Shown piece by piece: positions 12,344 through 24,340 of a DNA stretch of 64,000 nucleotides (position 1 is the first letter of the stretch; every line of letters starts with the position of its first letter). Under the pieces are notes generated by a model. It saw only the letters and a program-made list of their open reading frames with translations. It searched no databases and was not told the origin of the DNA. This DNA is from Prosopocoilus inquinatus (taxonomy: Eukaryota > Arthropoda > Insecta > Coleoptera > Lucanidae): NCBI GenBank assembly GCA_036172665.1, contig CM069871.1, positions 59,766,713 through 59,830,712 of the forward strand. The letters run 5' to 3'. The translations under genes and the position numbers were made by a program.

Positions 12344-15300
12344 TTAATAATTCTCGGCTAGTTTTCGAGTTTGTAATTCGGTTAAGGCCTCGGACAATCG
12401 CCTTCCAAAGTTAGTATCGACCTGAGTAATATTTTCCACCATGCGGTCTTGAATAAAATCGGACGCGTTCTGCAAATCGTTGGCAATGTTATTAATCAAC
12501 CTGGTCTTGGCGCCTTCGTCTAAAACTCTTTGATACAAAACCCTTGCTTGGCTGTAATTATCTTCGAAACCGTCGTCTTGACGTTGGATGTGCCCAACCG
12601 CTTCCAAAATTGGAGAAAGTAAGATCGCCCTGTGATCAACCTCAGGTCCCCCGAAACTATTTGGATGATAATTGGGCGCACCACCTTGACTATCTATGGT
12701 GGCAAATCCGTCGCGGCTGAAATTTTTAAATTCTGCCGGCCTGTTCACCGGAAGTTGGGAGTAATTAACTCCCAGGCGATACCTGGCTGTATCGCCGTAG
12801 GCAAATAAACGACCTTGTAAATTCTTGTCGGGAGAAGGACCGATTCCAGGGATGAAATTGGCAGGATTGAAAGACAACTGCTCCACTTCGGCGAAATAGT
12901 TGGTTGGATTGCGGTTCAAGACGATTCTTCCCACTTTAATCAAAGGGAAGTCGGCGTGAGGCCAAACCTTCGTAACATCGAAGGGATTATACGGCGTAGT
13001 CCTCGCCTGCTCGGGTGTCATGACCTGTATGTAAAAAGTCCAGGAAGGAAAGTTCTTACTCGCAATGGCGTTGTACAAATCACGGAGGGCATAATCAGGA
13101 TCTCTCCCCCCGATTTCTTGAGCGACGTTGGCATCGAGATTCTGAATCCCTTGGTCTGTTTTGTAGTGGAATTTGCAATAGAAGAATTGGCCCGTTGCGT
13201 TTACAAATGAGAATGTGTTTGAACCATAACCATGCATGCGTCTGTACCCATCTGGTATACCACGATCTGAGTACAGAACCAAAGCTTGGTGGGTAGTTTC
13301 GGGGCGCGACGAGAAGAAATCCCAGAACATATCCCAATCCCTCACGTGCGTCACCGGGTTCCTTTTTAAAATGTGAATGAAGCTGGGGAATAGAATGGCA
13401 TCCTGCACGAAAAATATCGGCGTATTGTTTCCGACCAAGTCCCAAATACCGTCCTCCGTGTAAAATTTCACGGCGAAACCTCGTGGGTCACGCACCGTAT
13501 CCTGGGAGCCCATTTCGTTGGTGACTTGCGAGAATCTGACGATTAGGTTCGTTATTTTGCCAACCTCAGAGAAGACTTTGGCCGCAGTGTACGCGGTGAT
13601 GTCGTCGGTCACTTCGAAGTAACCATAAGCACCGGCTCCCTTGGCATGAACGACACGTTCGGGGATTCTTTCTCGGTTGAAGTGGGCCAGTTCTTCGACC
13701 AGGTCGTAATCTTGAAGCAGGGTCGGACCTCTGGGGTTTATGGTGAGGCTGACGTCTTTGTTTACCAGGGGATTACCCGAATCGTTAGTACTGCGACATC
13801 TGTCGCCCTGAAAGTTTTACATCAATTACATTTTATTTTATTTTTAACATCTAAAGACGGTACAGGATGATTGGTTAGTCTAGTTTAGTTAAGTTTAGCA
13901 AATGAAAGTGGATGTGATTTAAAAAAAAAGTTCCTGCGTTCAAATACCTTCTTCACGTTTGGAGTTGACTTTGGTTCGATTAGTACATTAGATTAATATA
14001 GGTTACGTATTAGAATCCGATTGCTTTTCTGCTTTGTTATCGGTTTGGTTTTATATGCAAACTCCGGAGCCTCCGCAGAGCTCGGGCATTCCAGAGTACT
14101 TGTAGACTGTAGACACCGGAGTTTTCCAGAGTTTTCAGGCCTCAAGGTGTGCTTTACCGCATCGGGCGTGTTGCTGGCACTCCGCGAAAGCTCTCCGCGC
14201 TGCGCTTGGTTATATGCGTCATCTTCTGAATTTAGTGCTGTATCAGATATGGAAATTTTCATACATCAACATCACGAACGCTCGTTACAGTATGACCATG
14301 TAGATATTCTAATCTAATCATGCCACGCTGATATTTTATTTAATTTAACGCGAGCAAGCAATCCAAGTTATTATGCGAAGTAAGGAAGAACCATTAAAAA
14401 TGAAAGCCGAAAATGAGATACTAAAGCAAGAAAATTCATTAGAAAAGAAAATAGTGAAATAAAGAAGCAAATCACCGATGTTAAAAAAAATATTAGAAGT
14501 TACAGAAAAAGAAAAATAAACAAAGTGATAATAACAGAACCGGAAACGAATACGGAAAACTCAACACAAAACAAAGAGAAAGGTTAAACGGATTCATAAA
14601 GTGTGATAAAACTAAGAATTAAAACATGTTCAGCTGCACTTTAAGTTGAAACGGAAAGAAACACGATAATGAGAAAGCAAAATTGAAAGACCTGAGGAAG
14701 AGGATTTTTATAAATCAGGAGTTGACTAGAACTGAAACGCAGAAGCAAAGAGACATAAGAACATTGGCAAGAGAAGAGAAAAAAAAAGAAAAAACGGTAA
14801 AAATAAGTTAAAACAAAGTAATAGTAAATGGGGAGGAATGGAAGTGGAATAACACAACAGGCAAAATAATGAAATCGAATTCAAAAAAATAATAGATAAT
14901 AAATCAGACAGGCATGTTTGTTGATAGACCATAGCGAAAAAAGGATAACAGTTCTGTAGAGAGATAGAAATTGAGAAAGGAGATCAAGCACACAGCACAA
15001 CCATCTGATGGGTCTCCATAAAAGAAAAAAAGAAACGAACGAATCTTGGAAAAGACGGACAACAGGCAGTATCAAAAGAAAATGCAAAGGTCTCTAGAAG
15101 AACCATAAAGAAGTACAGGAAATAGAAATAATGACGTAAAAAAGGAGCCAAGAACAAAAGGGAAACGCGTAAAGCTTGGATAGAGATAAATAAGAGAAAG
15201 AGAAACAGTGAAAAGCCCAAAAATGAAGATAGGAACGTGGAACACCAGAAGCCTAAATGGAAAGGAAGAGGAGTTGGTCGAAGAAATGGAGGAAAATAGA

Positions 15301-18083
15301 TTAACACACTTGGGTGTGACAGAGACAAAGCGGAATGGAAAGTGAATAGGAGTAAGCAAAGAAGAAAATCCGAAGGAACGAGTAGCATTAATCGCTAATA
15401 GAGAAGAAGCTCAGAAGATAATGAGAGAAATATACGTTTATAGGGTTACAACTAATTAAAGGGCCACTATAAACTATGTATAAGAGATACAAATATGGTT
15501 AAATTACAGAAAAGTTGAGGTCTAAAAAAATATGCAAAAAAAATCTTTTCTATTTTCATTCGTTTCTGAAATATCTTCAAAAGACTGAAAATTTTCATTT
15601 CCGAAATTCTCGATATTAAAATCGATGAACAATCTAATGCAGTTCGAAGAAATAGGTTACAACTGTTTTTTTTTTTCTTATATACTTTAGATATTCATAG
15701 AACGTGATACAGAAATCAAATCTGAATACGACCATATTACAACATACTGATGCTTTTGTTTTAAAACAAAATATTAGGTTATTCAAAATTTTAGTTAAAA
15801 GTATTCTTTTTATGTAAATACGAAAATAAGTATCATAACTGAATAAGATTTGTTAAATTAATAGGAGTAATAATTTCAGTTCTAAATGTTTACACGCATC
15901 CGCCCACTAGACATTTTTTTTTCAAAATCTTTTGTAGTAACTTGAAAACGATTAAAACAATCAGCAGACGGTATACAGTAAATACGCCCCGAACGGTTCG
16001 GACACTTATGAATAACCCTGTATATCTAAGTATATATCTTATCCAAGAAGTTTTTTTAAATTATTTTAGAATTCATTTCTAAATTGGCGAAACAAAGTTG
16101 CTAATGAATACAGGTTGGGCCAATAGTGCGTATTCGATAGATAGCGCCTATATTAATGCAGATTTATAGTCTGTTTTCGTTATTACTTACCTATGATATA
16201 GATGCATGATTCAAAAGTAGTTGCGATTATACAGAATGTTCCGTATGGCTGTGCCAGACCAAAGTTACGTTTTTTTAATGAATCCTACTGTATATTATGA
16301 TTTATTTCGATTCGTCTTTAAGAGTAGATAAATTTATTATAAGATAATGACATTTCAATGTAAAAAAATGGTATTAGATTAGATGTTTATTAAAATTCAG
16401 CACTTAAATTTTACAGTAACATTACATAACCTCTGTAAATTCATAAAACAACATTATTCCATCTTCTAATGGAATATTTTGTCTAGAGTATCGTTGATTT
16501 TATTTAGAAAATCTGTATTGAGTCTGTTTCTGGTATCTGGTCTGTTAGAAATAACACTCATTTGATTTGTCACATCACAGACAATATGCATACTTAATTT
16601 TTATTTTACCAACATTGCCTGATTATTTTAAGTAAGATTAAGTAACGCTAAGGAATGCAACAAACGACAAAAACAATACCAATGAAAATAACAGTGAAAT
16701 TATAACCATAATAATAATAATAACAACTGATTTAAAATTAATAACAGAAAATTTTAAAAATAATAACAGACGTGCTCTTCACATAGTTTTCTATGACAAG
16801 GAGATTGATCACATTTAAATCAACTGTTATAGTTATTTGTATTATTACTATTATTTTTATTGGTATCTTTATTGGTACCTTTATTGGTATTGTTATTGTT
16901 GTTGAGTGTTGTCTTATTTAAAATAATCAGATAGTGTCGATAAAACTAAAATTAAAATTTTAGGAGTTAAGCATTAGTTTCTCAGGCAACGGAACTGACA
17001 CTTGGAAGGTGGGAGGAGGCATCTTCAGGCGTGGATTCGATCCCCACTGCCAGTGCATGTTCTATGTGAAAAATGGAATTTTCATCTGTCGGTTATTGTT
17101 CGGTTGAATTTGCTCCGAACTGGTGTTTCTGCATTTCCGTGGTTTGTAAGGCAAAGAAAGTAAACAGTAGTAAGTCGGTCGCAGTCACAGTTAATGATCA
17201 TAATTACCAACCGAAAGAAAAGCTTGAAGCTAGGGTGGTATTAAATACAAGTTTTACGGTTTTTTATGTTACAGATCAAATAAATGTAAATTCTTAACAG
17301 ACTAAAAAGTACAAAGAGTCCCAATACAGATTTTTTAATTAAAATCAACGATATTATAGACAAAATATTCCATTGGAAGATGGAATAAATGCTGATTTAT
17401 GAATATACGATTTTGACATCTTACTGTGTGTAAGCTTGTTGTGTAACACGTACTGAACCTTAGGTCATTGTAAAGCTTAATCAAAGACCTATTAAATTCA
17501 GTCATAAAATATAGGGTGTTCCATTTAAACTAACCGAGTAAAATAAACATCGGAGTTATGAATCACCCTGTGTAAAATAATAGGAATATGTTCGAGATGG
17601 AAATTGTTTTCTGTTGCATAGAGTTTATGTAATGTTACTGTAAAATTTAAATGCCGAATTTTAATAAACATCTACTCTGTATGTAAACCATCAAATAATA
17701 CCATTTTTTTACATTGAAATGTCAATATCTCAAAAACTATTACGTTTAAGTACAAAACATCCTTATAATAAATTTATTTACTCTTAAAGACGAATAGAAA
17801 TAAACCATAATATACGGTATTTTCCATTAAAAAAAAAACATAATTTTGGTCTGGCACTAATTTTAAACCATGGTAAGTAAGAGCGGAAACAGATTTTAAA
17901 AATCTGCATTAATATAGGCGCTATCTACCGAATACGCACTATTGGTCCACCCTGTATAACTAATGCTAGGAATATAAATGATAGGAAGAAGAAATAATGA
18001 TAAAACCTTACGTGAGTTTCTTCTTGTTCTGCCACGTATTCTAATAGTTGGTTTGCGATGGGTTGACGATTTTTAAGAGGCAT
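12344..18083 (-). CDS. Cat: Catalase, two coding exons (18083-18012 and 13807-12344)
   Basis: Breaks H2O2 into water and oxygen with heme. Exon 1 encodes 24 residues beginning [16 protein letters not shown] and ends at donor GTAAGG. Exon 2 follows acceptor TTTCAG in phase 0, giving 511 residues, the usual length for animal clade 3 catalases. Key residues by my count: His78 in RVVHAKG (distal His), Arg115 and Ser117 in VRFS, Asn151 in VGNNTP, Phe156-Phe157, Arg357 and the proximal heme ligand Tyr361 in [14 protein letters not shown]. These match human His75, Asn148, Arg354 and Tyr358 with a constant offset of 3. Odd points: the proximal loop has Gly and Ala where most catalases have Pro and His, and the C-terminus (ENY) lacks a recognisable PTS1. 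No signal peptide is evident, so location is unclear. The 4.2-kb intron is full of repeats. It may be a diverged paralogue rather than the housekeeping copy. Confidence 0.95.
13808..14389. other. Catalase intron 1, 3' part; GC-rich patch at 14060-14225
   Basis: The acceptor TTTCAG abuts 13807 on the minus strand. The patch at 14060-14225 is distinctly GC-richer than its surroundings and has several CCGGAG/CTCCGG words. It could be an old mobile-element promoter or an intronic regulatory island. No coding family is recognised. Confidence 0.4.
14390..15440 (+). pseudogene. Decayed LINE: lysine-rich ORF1-like region plus start of endonuclease
   Basis: From 14390 the plus strand encodes broken Lys/Glu-rich coiled-coil-like stretches. 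At 15223 a frame starts [21 protein letters not shown] and continues [14 protein letters not shown], the first block of the AP-type endonuclease of RTE-like LINEs (Asn in WNTRSL, Glu in TETK). A stop at 15343 is followed in frame by [19 protein letters not shown]. The foldback at 15441 cuts the copy off. The clade assignment (RTE-like) is an inference from the start of the endonuclease only. Confidence 0.6.
15441..16020. mobile_element. Foldback MITE with (C)AGGGTT ends
   Basis: It starts TAGGGTTACAACTAA and ends AATAACCCTG, with TA on both sides. Its sequence is a shorter relative of the element at 20349-21326, sharing the words TAAGAGATACAAA and GAAGAAATAGGTTA. It lies in the catalase intron and interrupts the LINE remnant. 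Confidence 0.7.
16111..17954. mobile_element. 1.84-kb foldback element, CAGGNTGGNCC ends, TA target (copy 1)
   Basis: The left end CAGGTTGGGCCAATAGTGCG is inverted at the right end (CGCACTATTGGTCCACCCTG), with TA flanking both sides. The arms are long: left 16111-16530 is roughly the reverse complement of right 17320-17954, including the word TTCCATCTTCTAATGGAATA. The centre has no transposase frame. A second copy is at 44656-46811. TA targets and these termini suggest a Tc1/mariner-related or other TA-inserting family, an inference. Confidence 0.8.
17031..17050 (+). other. tRNA B-box-like word inside the foldback element
   Basis: GTGGATTCGATCCCCAC resembles a tRNA T-arm (5-bp stem, TTCGATC loop) and is also present in the second copy near 45836. 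No convincing A box or anticodon arm is found, so it is a fragment of a captured tRNA or chance. Confidence 0.3.
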
Positions 18084-18167
18084 CTTTCTAAGCCTTCTTT
18101 AAAATTATCTACTTTGTTAACAAGGAGCACGGAACTAGTTTTGGTCTCGATAAAGACAGTAGTGCGT

Positions 18168-18175
18168 ATTTTATA
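18168..18175 (-). promoter_or_regulatory. Candidate TATA box of catalase
   Basis: TATAAAAT on the minus strand, 85 bases upstream of the start codon, would place transcription start near 18145 and give a 5' UTR of about 60 bases. This is position-based inference only; no initiator or DPE is clear. Confidence 0.3.
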
Positions 18176-18179
18176 TTAA

Positions 18180-20348
18180 ATTGTAAGCGGAAGTTGTTGG
18201 TGTCATCATCCACAAATTTTTTAATTTGCACGTTGTTATTTACCGCAACAGAAGAACGAATCTCGTAAACAAACAATCAGGTCGATGCACTTTAAATTAA
18301 GAATTTAAAAGAAATTTTATTTTTATAATCAACTTAAGGAACGTGCTGTAAAATATTTTCATTGGTCTCAGAATCATTTAAGATTTTCATCCATACAATT
18401 TATCGTACTTTTAGCGATTTAAATAAAAATAAATAAATAAATTCAGAAACTGAAGGATTTTTTTCAGGTAATTCCTGTCATGTAAGAACATATTACGAAT
18501 CGGTTGGATAATCGCTGGATAGAACTTGATAATGCTTTAAAGTGATCTCCATGGTTACCAGATTTGTCTCTCGACTTCTTTTATAGAGATATGATTAACA
18601 AAATTAAAAAATGTTCTCTTATCACAATTTGTTTATAATCGTCGATACGTATTTCGACAGCCACTCTGCTATCTTCATTTTCTGTTGGAGGTTCAATGAG
18701 AATATCCTCTGGCTCATACCAACCAAAGAGTGTGCGCGTGTGGATGATTGAAAATAGCAGCGTACCTGTTGAAGTACGCATAAAAAGATATAATCTAATA
18801 TTAGTATGAAATAAATTTTAAAAAAACTATTACTGAACTGCTTTCACCTGTAACATTCTTAGTTCATGGGGATATGTAAAGAAACAAGGGCATAAAGTAT
18901 TTACCGTGTAAATAAATCCTTTCCATTTGTTTTCTTAGTATAATTGGAATCACTTACTGAGAGTCGTTCAGTTCCTGTATTTATTCCGTATTTTTATTGC
19001 AAACGCTAAAACAATGACAAGGAAATTGTTAATTTTAACAAAAATAAAGTGTTTGGATAAATGTCTTGAATGATACAGCAGATAAAATATTTCTAAGACG
19101 AATGAAAATATTTTATGGCGTATTCGTTAAGTTGATTATAGAGAAGTGATAATAATTCACAAGTTATAAATCTTAAGACTATAGAATATGGTATGGTTAG
19201 AAAGCTCATAGAAAGCACTATCCAAGTATACTATAATATACAGGGTATTCCATTTGAAAAAATGACTAATTTTACAATACGCGAACTGAATCGTAGTGTT
19301 GTTGATAGCCGCTAGGTTTTTAAAAATGATAAATATTGTAAAAGTAGAGAGATTTAGAAATATTTTGGTTCAAGGTTGTTTGTCGTATCATTAAAATTGA
19401 CAATTTGGCAGACGATCAAAAATTATATCATTTTTATCGTCTCTTCAAGGTCTAACCGAAATTGCAATAAAATATATAGTGTTCCGTTTAAAATATAATA
19501 GGTCATGTTTAGGGGATTCAGTTACGTAAAACTACCTCCTTTTTTCCGATCATACAAAAATTGTGTTAACCAGTGTCATCTTTCGGATTTATTTTATAAA
19601 CTTTTGGCGTATTTTATAAAACCACATTATCTCTAGATAAAAAAAAGCCACAAATCTTTAATGGCAATAAACTCTCCTTATCACCGTATTTACGGCAAAA
19701 TATTAAATACGACAAAACAAACATTTTTTTGTATTTCCTGTTGGCGATGATTTGCCTAATTCCGCCTTTCATTTCGTAATCCCTTCGGATGGGTTTTAAT
19801 TTGTGAATTCCATCGACACCCTCGTTCGTATGGGCTCCTGAGATAACAACTCGCTCAAAAGCTCCCACGCCTACACATTGGCTAACCTTATGTTACTAAT
19901 ATACACGCGTCCAAACCGTTACGTCTATTTCGACGCTCGGCGTCGTCTCATGCGCCCCTGTTATTACGAACGCCATTTCCGTGAAAGCTCCTTAAAAAAA
20001 AAGAGAGGATCTTGACTTTCACTACCTCTTCCTTACAATCGAACAGACAGGTATGTGCATGCAGATTCGAAGAACAGTTGGCACCAATCAGAGCCCACTT
20101 TGAATCCAAGTTTGTTTTGTTTTGGTTCTTCTCGGGATACGGGACGAAAATGTTAAAAAGTCGACTTTCATTCTTTTCTCCTTTATACCTCTTTTATTAA
20201 GAAGACTCTAAAATGCTGAAACTCTGAAAGTTTCTGCAAGCACCCGCATTGGAGAGACAGATACACACATAGATAATAATCTAATGAAACAGATATTCAA
20301 AGTCGTGTTAGGAGTTGCAATAACAAAAAATTCAATGATATTAATATA
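18180..20348. other. Upstream of catalase; no supportable gene
   Basis: The region holds a PLE-tail remnant at 18612-18690, a partial CAGGGTATTCC-type MITE end near 19241, and a purine/pyrimidine-mixed patch at 19880-20000. Open frames at 19868-19614 (minus) and 20012-20200 (plus) are not recognised. Confidence 0.4.
18612..18690 (-). repeat. Remnant of a PLE tail with hammerhead-like layout
   Basis: On the minus strand ATGAAGA, a short hairpin (AGCAGAGTGGCTGT) and GAAATACGTATCG occur in the same order and spacing as CTGAAGA, GGCAGCATAGCTGCC and GAAATACGTATTT in the PLE tail at 41207-41240. The first C of the hammerhead core is lost, so it is probably dead. Confidence 0.45.
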
Positions 20349-21326
20349 CAGGGTTTCAATTAACTAAAGAGTGATCTCGTAAACTATAAGAGATACAAAG
20401 ACGATTAAATTACAAACGAGTTGCGCAATTTTGGTGCCTATCAAAATAATAAAAAAATATTTTCTACTTTCATTTGTTTCTCAAATATCTTTAAAAATCT
20501 GAAAATTCTAATTTTCGAAAATCTCGAATATCTTCCTTATTTCTTAAAATAGAATCATAAAATTCGATTTTTATATGTGAAATTCAATGAACAATCTAAT
20601 AAAGTCCGAAGAAATAGGTTAGGACTGACAGTTTCGCAGATATGACTGTCAATTGTTTTTTTTCTTATGGACGCTATCTTGGGTATTTATACCACGTGAT
20701 ACAAAAACAAAATCTGAATACCACCATACGACACACTTATGCTCTTGTTTTAAAATAAAACATCAAGATACTACAAAAGATTTTGAAACAAAAATATCTA
20801 GTAGGCGGATGCGTGTAAACATTCAGAACTAAAATTATAATTTTATTCAATTATGGTACTTATTTACATAAAAAATTACTTTTTAACAAAAATTCTTAGT
20901 AACCTAATATTTTATTTTAAAACAAAAGCATAAGTGTTCATATGATCGTGTTCGAAAATCATGCATCACGTGCTATGAATATCTAACGTAGCGTCAACAA
21001 GAAAAGAAACAGTTGACAGTCGTATCTACGAAACTGTCAAACCTAACCTATTTCTTCGAACTGCATTAGGTTGTCCATCGAATTTAATTTGAAAACACCG
21101 AATTTTGTGATTCTATATTAAGAAATAAAGAAGACATTCGAGATTTTCGAAAATGAAAATTTTTAGTTTCTTGAAGATATTTCTAAATCGAATGAAAATA
21201 GAAAGGATTTGTTTGCATATTTTTCTAATCCTCAAGATAGCGCAACTTTTCTGCAAGTTAACCATCTTTGTATCTCTTATAGTTTACGAGATCCCCGTAG
21301 TGATCCTTTCATTAGTTGTAACCCTG
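20349..21326. mobile_element. 978-bp foldback MITE, CAGGGTTNCAA ends
   Basis: The left end CAGGGTTTCAATTAACTAA is mirrored at the right end by TTAGTTGTAACCCTG. The two halves are long imperfect inverted copies meeting near 20830. Shared arm words include CGTAAACTATAAGAGATACA on the left and its reverse complement around 21270. No coding capacity. Confidence 0.8.
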
Positions 21327-22171
21327 TGTTTTTCCGATGTTTTGTCAGTTACTAATTTGTCAAAACTAGAAATGATATCTTAATTTGCAGAATTTTATCA
21401 GATTGATGATTATCAAAGAATATTTCTTTTTATTTTTTATCTAAATATAGTGCACCGAGTGTTTCGGGAGGAAATGTCAATACTTCGAGTGAATTAGAGT
21501 GGGTTATTATAAGTCAAAAAGAGTATATAAACAGGCAGTATCTTTTGGATTATGAAACAATGTGTGTTAAATCTAATCGTTGAAGTGAGTAATGGTCGCT
21601 CTGAAAGGCGATTAGAACCCATGATCTCGCGATTAAAATATGAAAAATTAAAAAAAAAAGCAAAAAAAAAATAATTAAAAACGAGTACCTGTTTACGGAA
21701 ACTTTTTTCTTTTAATATCCCATTCTAGACCCCCAGAAAGTTTTCTTTTCGGAATACCCGGTACATGTAAGTTGGCTTACTATTTTTTTTTATTTCTTCG
21801 TTCATCCTTTAGTATATTTCTTTCTTCATCAATCAATGAATCAATCAACACTGTATACATACAAAAACTTCATAATTATTAAGGTATTAAGGTACGAAAT
21901 CGTTCAAAGCAATAATGAACCCACAATTAAGCGGCGATACCAAAAAAACAATTACGTATCGCGTTCTCATAATATCTTCACATGTAAACTTTTCTTTAAT
22001 GAAATATTCCGTATTTTTTGTTGTGAAACGAAAGAATAGTAAATTCTAAATATAAAGTACTCTTTACTACTTAACCTCAGAACAAATAATAAAGAAGTTA
22101 TTGCGATATTTGTACTCATCATTAAAAAAATCATTAAAAATCTGCTACATTTCAGCTAAATTGCAACAGGG
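21327..22171. other. No supportable gene
   Basis: AT-rich sequence with A-runs near 21650. No repeats or coding signals are recognised. Confidence 0.4.
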
Positions 22172-22219
22172 TTCTCATAGCGATTTCGGCCCTAATTAAG
22201 GCCTCATCAGAAGAAGAAC
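22172..22219 (-). ncRNA. Hammerhead-ribozyme-like motif, probably decayed
   Basis: On the minus strand the core CTGATGA (22210-22204) is followed by stem II GGCC/GGCC with an 8-nt loop and then GAAA (22187-22184). GTTCTT and GAGAAC can form a 6-bp stem I, but three extra bases (CTT) lie between stem I and the core, and the base at the cleavage position is not clearly a permitted one. Type I hammerheads are known in Penelope-like elements; no PLE protein is adjacent here. Confidence 0.5.
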
Positions 22220-22473
22220 ATATCGAGAATTCCACCGTAATCTGACTGATCCGCTCAGCTTACGCATGGACAATGCTTAATTACTAATCTTGAGTAAAAG
22301 CAGTATATTTTTGTCAATTTGAACGACTTCGTACCTTCCTTAATAACGAAGTTGTTGTGTGCCTATAACAAAAACTTTGAACACCCTGTGTACTCAATGC
22401 AAAGTTCAGACCTTGGCCATAATTCACAAAGCGCAATGTAAAGTTTTTTTTTATTGTTGCAAACGTCACAATT

Positions 22474-22692
22474 TATTAATTTCTAATTACTTCAAACCAA
22501 CCGGCTAAAACTCAGAGGGTGGTTTAAACGATAGATTTCGATCCGTGCTTTAATATTCTGCAAACAGAATTTTTATGCAAGTTCTCTGAGAAAAGTTATG
22601 AACATTTGAAATTGGTACTGTTTCGTTGATCTGAGGGTCACTTTTAATTAATTTCTAATTACTTCAAATCAACCGGCTAAAACTTTCTGAAT
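22474..22692. repeat. Direct repeat, about 176-bp spacing
   Basis: The 35-bp word TTTCTAATTACTTCAAA followed by CAACCGGCTAAAACT occurs near 22478 and again near 22654 with one mismatch. This is a tandem duplication or an old insertion footprint. Confidence 0.6.
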
Positions 22693-23739
22693 GCATTATT
22701 AAATAAATATGTATGTTTACTTTATGACTACGTGAAAATTTTCAGTGAAAGCAATTGTTTTGATGCAATATATGAATAATGACTTATGCTGGTTTAAATA
22801 GTCATAGTTAACTTAATATCAAATATTTTTCAGTTTCTTCATACGAGGGGAATCTACACATTATACTCTTTGTAATAGATTAAATATTATTGATCTGTGA
22901 TCGTTATTTTAGTGGTGGCAGCGTTTTGAAATTTCATAATTTTATTGCTGGAATTTTATTGCCAACTTCTCATCGGTATCGGCTGCTTATAAATAGTTTG
23001 CATGAAACGTCAAGAAGTAATTTATTGTCTTACAGTAATAAAACATCAATTACTCAAGTCATTAAAACAGCGATTAAAAAGGCATTTTTTACGGACCCCG
23101 GACCGGGGCAAAAAAAAATTTCCTTACAATAACAATATCTCAAGCATCTCAAAGGAAACAAAATAATTTTGAGGAAAATTAATAAATGGGGCAAAGGCAT
23201 GAAGGCTTGATTGCAATGGGGCCCTTGAGCGTCCTCTGTGTAAGGACCAACTACTAATTGGGGCTTTATCAGCAGAGAAGATCAAAAATTCCAGCGAAAA
23301 TGCTCGAGAGCCCCCCAATTTGCAGCAAACTTTAAAATTATGTGATGAAGGACATAGCATATTGTGTCCGCATTATCGTTAGATGCTTGATAGCTTATGC
23401 TTATGAGTCAACGACTTCGATGTTGCTATTTCTGCACAATTTTTGGTCGTCTACTAAATTTGAAGAAAACCTTATATCCGAAATAAAAAAAGTAACTTTT
23501 GGACCATACAAGGGCATGCTTTACAGGTTAGGTGCAGCTGATATTCTGTCATCCGGGGTCAAGGTTGGCAGCAAACAATAGGCCCTGCATGGATGATTCA
23601 ACCAGTACGAGAGAGCCGAAAGAATAATTAATCCAGCAGGAAAGGATTCAATAAGAATCCAAAAAGAAAGTGCGTCCAATTAAATGGTCCAGTAAAACTC
23701 TAATAAAAACTCCAATTAAGTTTTATTATTAGAAGATTT
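22693..23739. other. No supportable gene
   Basis: Mixed-composition sequence. Open frames at 22890-23132, 23360-23124 (minus) and 23342-23581 do not resemble known families. A polypurine run (GGCAAAAAAAAAT) lies near 23107. Confidence 0.4.
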
Positions 23740-23952
23740 TTTTTTGGTTACTATATATTATATTTAAAGCCGCCGGAATTAAATTTAATTTATAATTATT
23801 TTTTATTAACCAAGGGTTCCGAAGGTAGAGCAGCATAGTCCTTGGAAATTGCTGATTCGGAATCCTTGCGTCGCCATTTATCAGAATTATATGCTTTTTT
23901 TATGTTATGGTATGAATTTGTTAGGTGACCAATAAAGATTATTATTATTTAG
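23740..23952 (+). mobile_element. 3' end of a LINE or SINE with ATT tail
   Basis: The stretch ends GGTGACCAATAAAG followed by ATTATTATTATT, the usual form of an insect non-LTR tail. No coding part is attached, so the family is unknown. Confidence 0.45.
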
Positions 23953-24021
23953 GAAGTAAGTTGAAAATCTAACGGGATATGGTCACTGGACGATTAGTAA
24001 AAGGCAACTCCTTTGTTTAAG

Positions 24022-24058
24022 GCCTCAATATTTCGTTGTATTTAACAACTTCAGGAGG
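24022..24058 (-). ncRNA. Decayed hammerhead-like motif in a PLE tail
   Basis: About 280 bases downstream of the PLE GIY-YIG frame on the same strand: CCTC, CTGAA, hairpin GTTGT/ACAAC, GAAA, TAT, T, GAGG. CCTC and GAGG form stem I and the hairpin fits stem II, but the GA of the CTGANGA core is missing. The order and the palindromic mini stem III (ATAT) match the intact motif at 52527-52568. Confidence 0.45.
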
Positions 24059-24340
24059 TTTACTATAAAGTTAACAAGAGGTTAAATAATCCAAATCTTA
24101 AGGTTACACTACTTACAACTAGAGATGGATGAATTGGTCAACAGATACAATCATTGAAGCCACAATTGGGCTGTGATTACATGTTAAAATTACAAGAAAA
24201 ATAAAAACGTCGTACTACGTTACTTAAGTCAGACATGTGCACAAGAACAATGGCGGAATTGGCGGTAATTGTCAAGGATCAAGTAACCAACTGAACAACT
24301 TAAGAAAACTAATTACCCTAAGTAACGAAATGAGGGAAGT

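Noticed and set aside
13993..14317. Overlapping frames in the catalase intron as an extra exon
   Set aside because: Exon 1 joins exon 2 in phase with a normal catalase alignment, leaving no missing residues.
14726..15388. Several Phe/Leu/Ser-rich minus-strand frames that look like membrane proteins
   Set aside because: They are the reverse strand of purine-rich LINE sequence; the plus-strand endonuclease motif explains the region.
18581..18781. 66-codon minus-strand frame resembling an acidic exon
   Set aside because: Overlaps a PLE-tail-like block and is very short; no gene structure around it.
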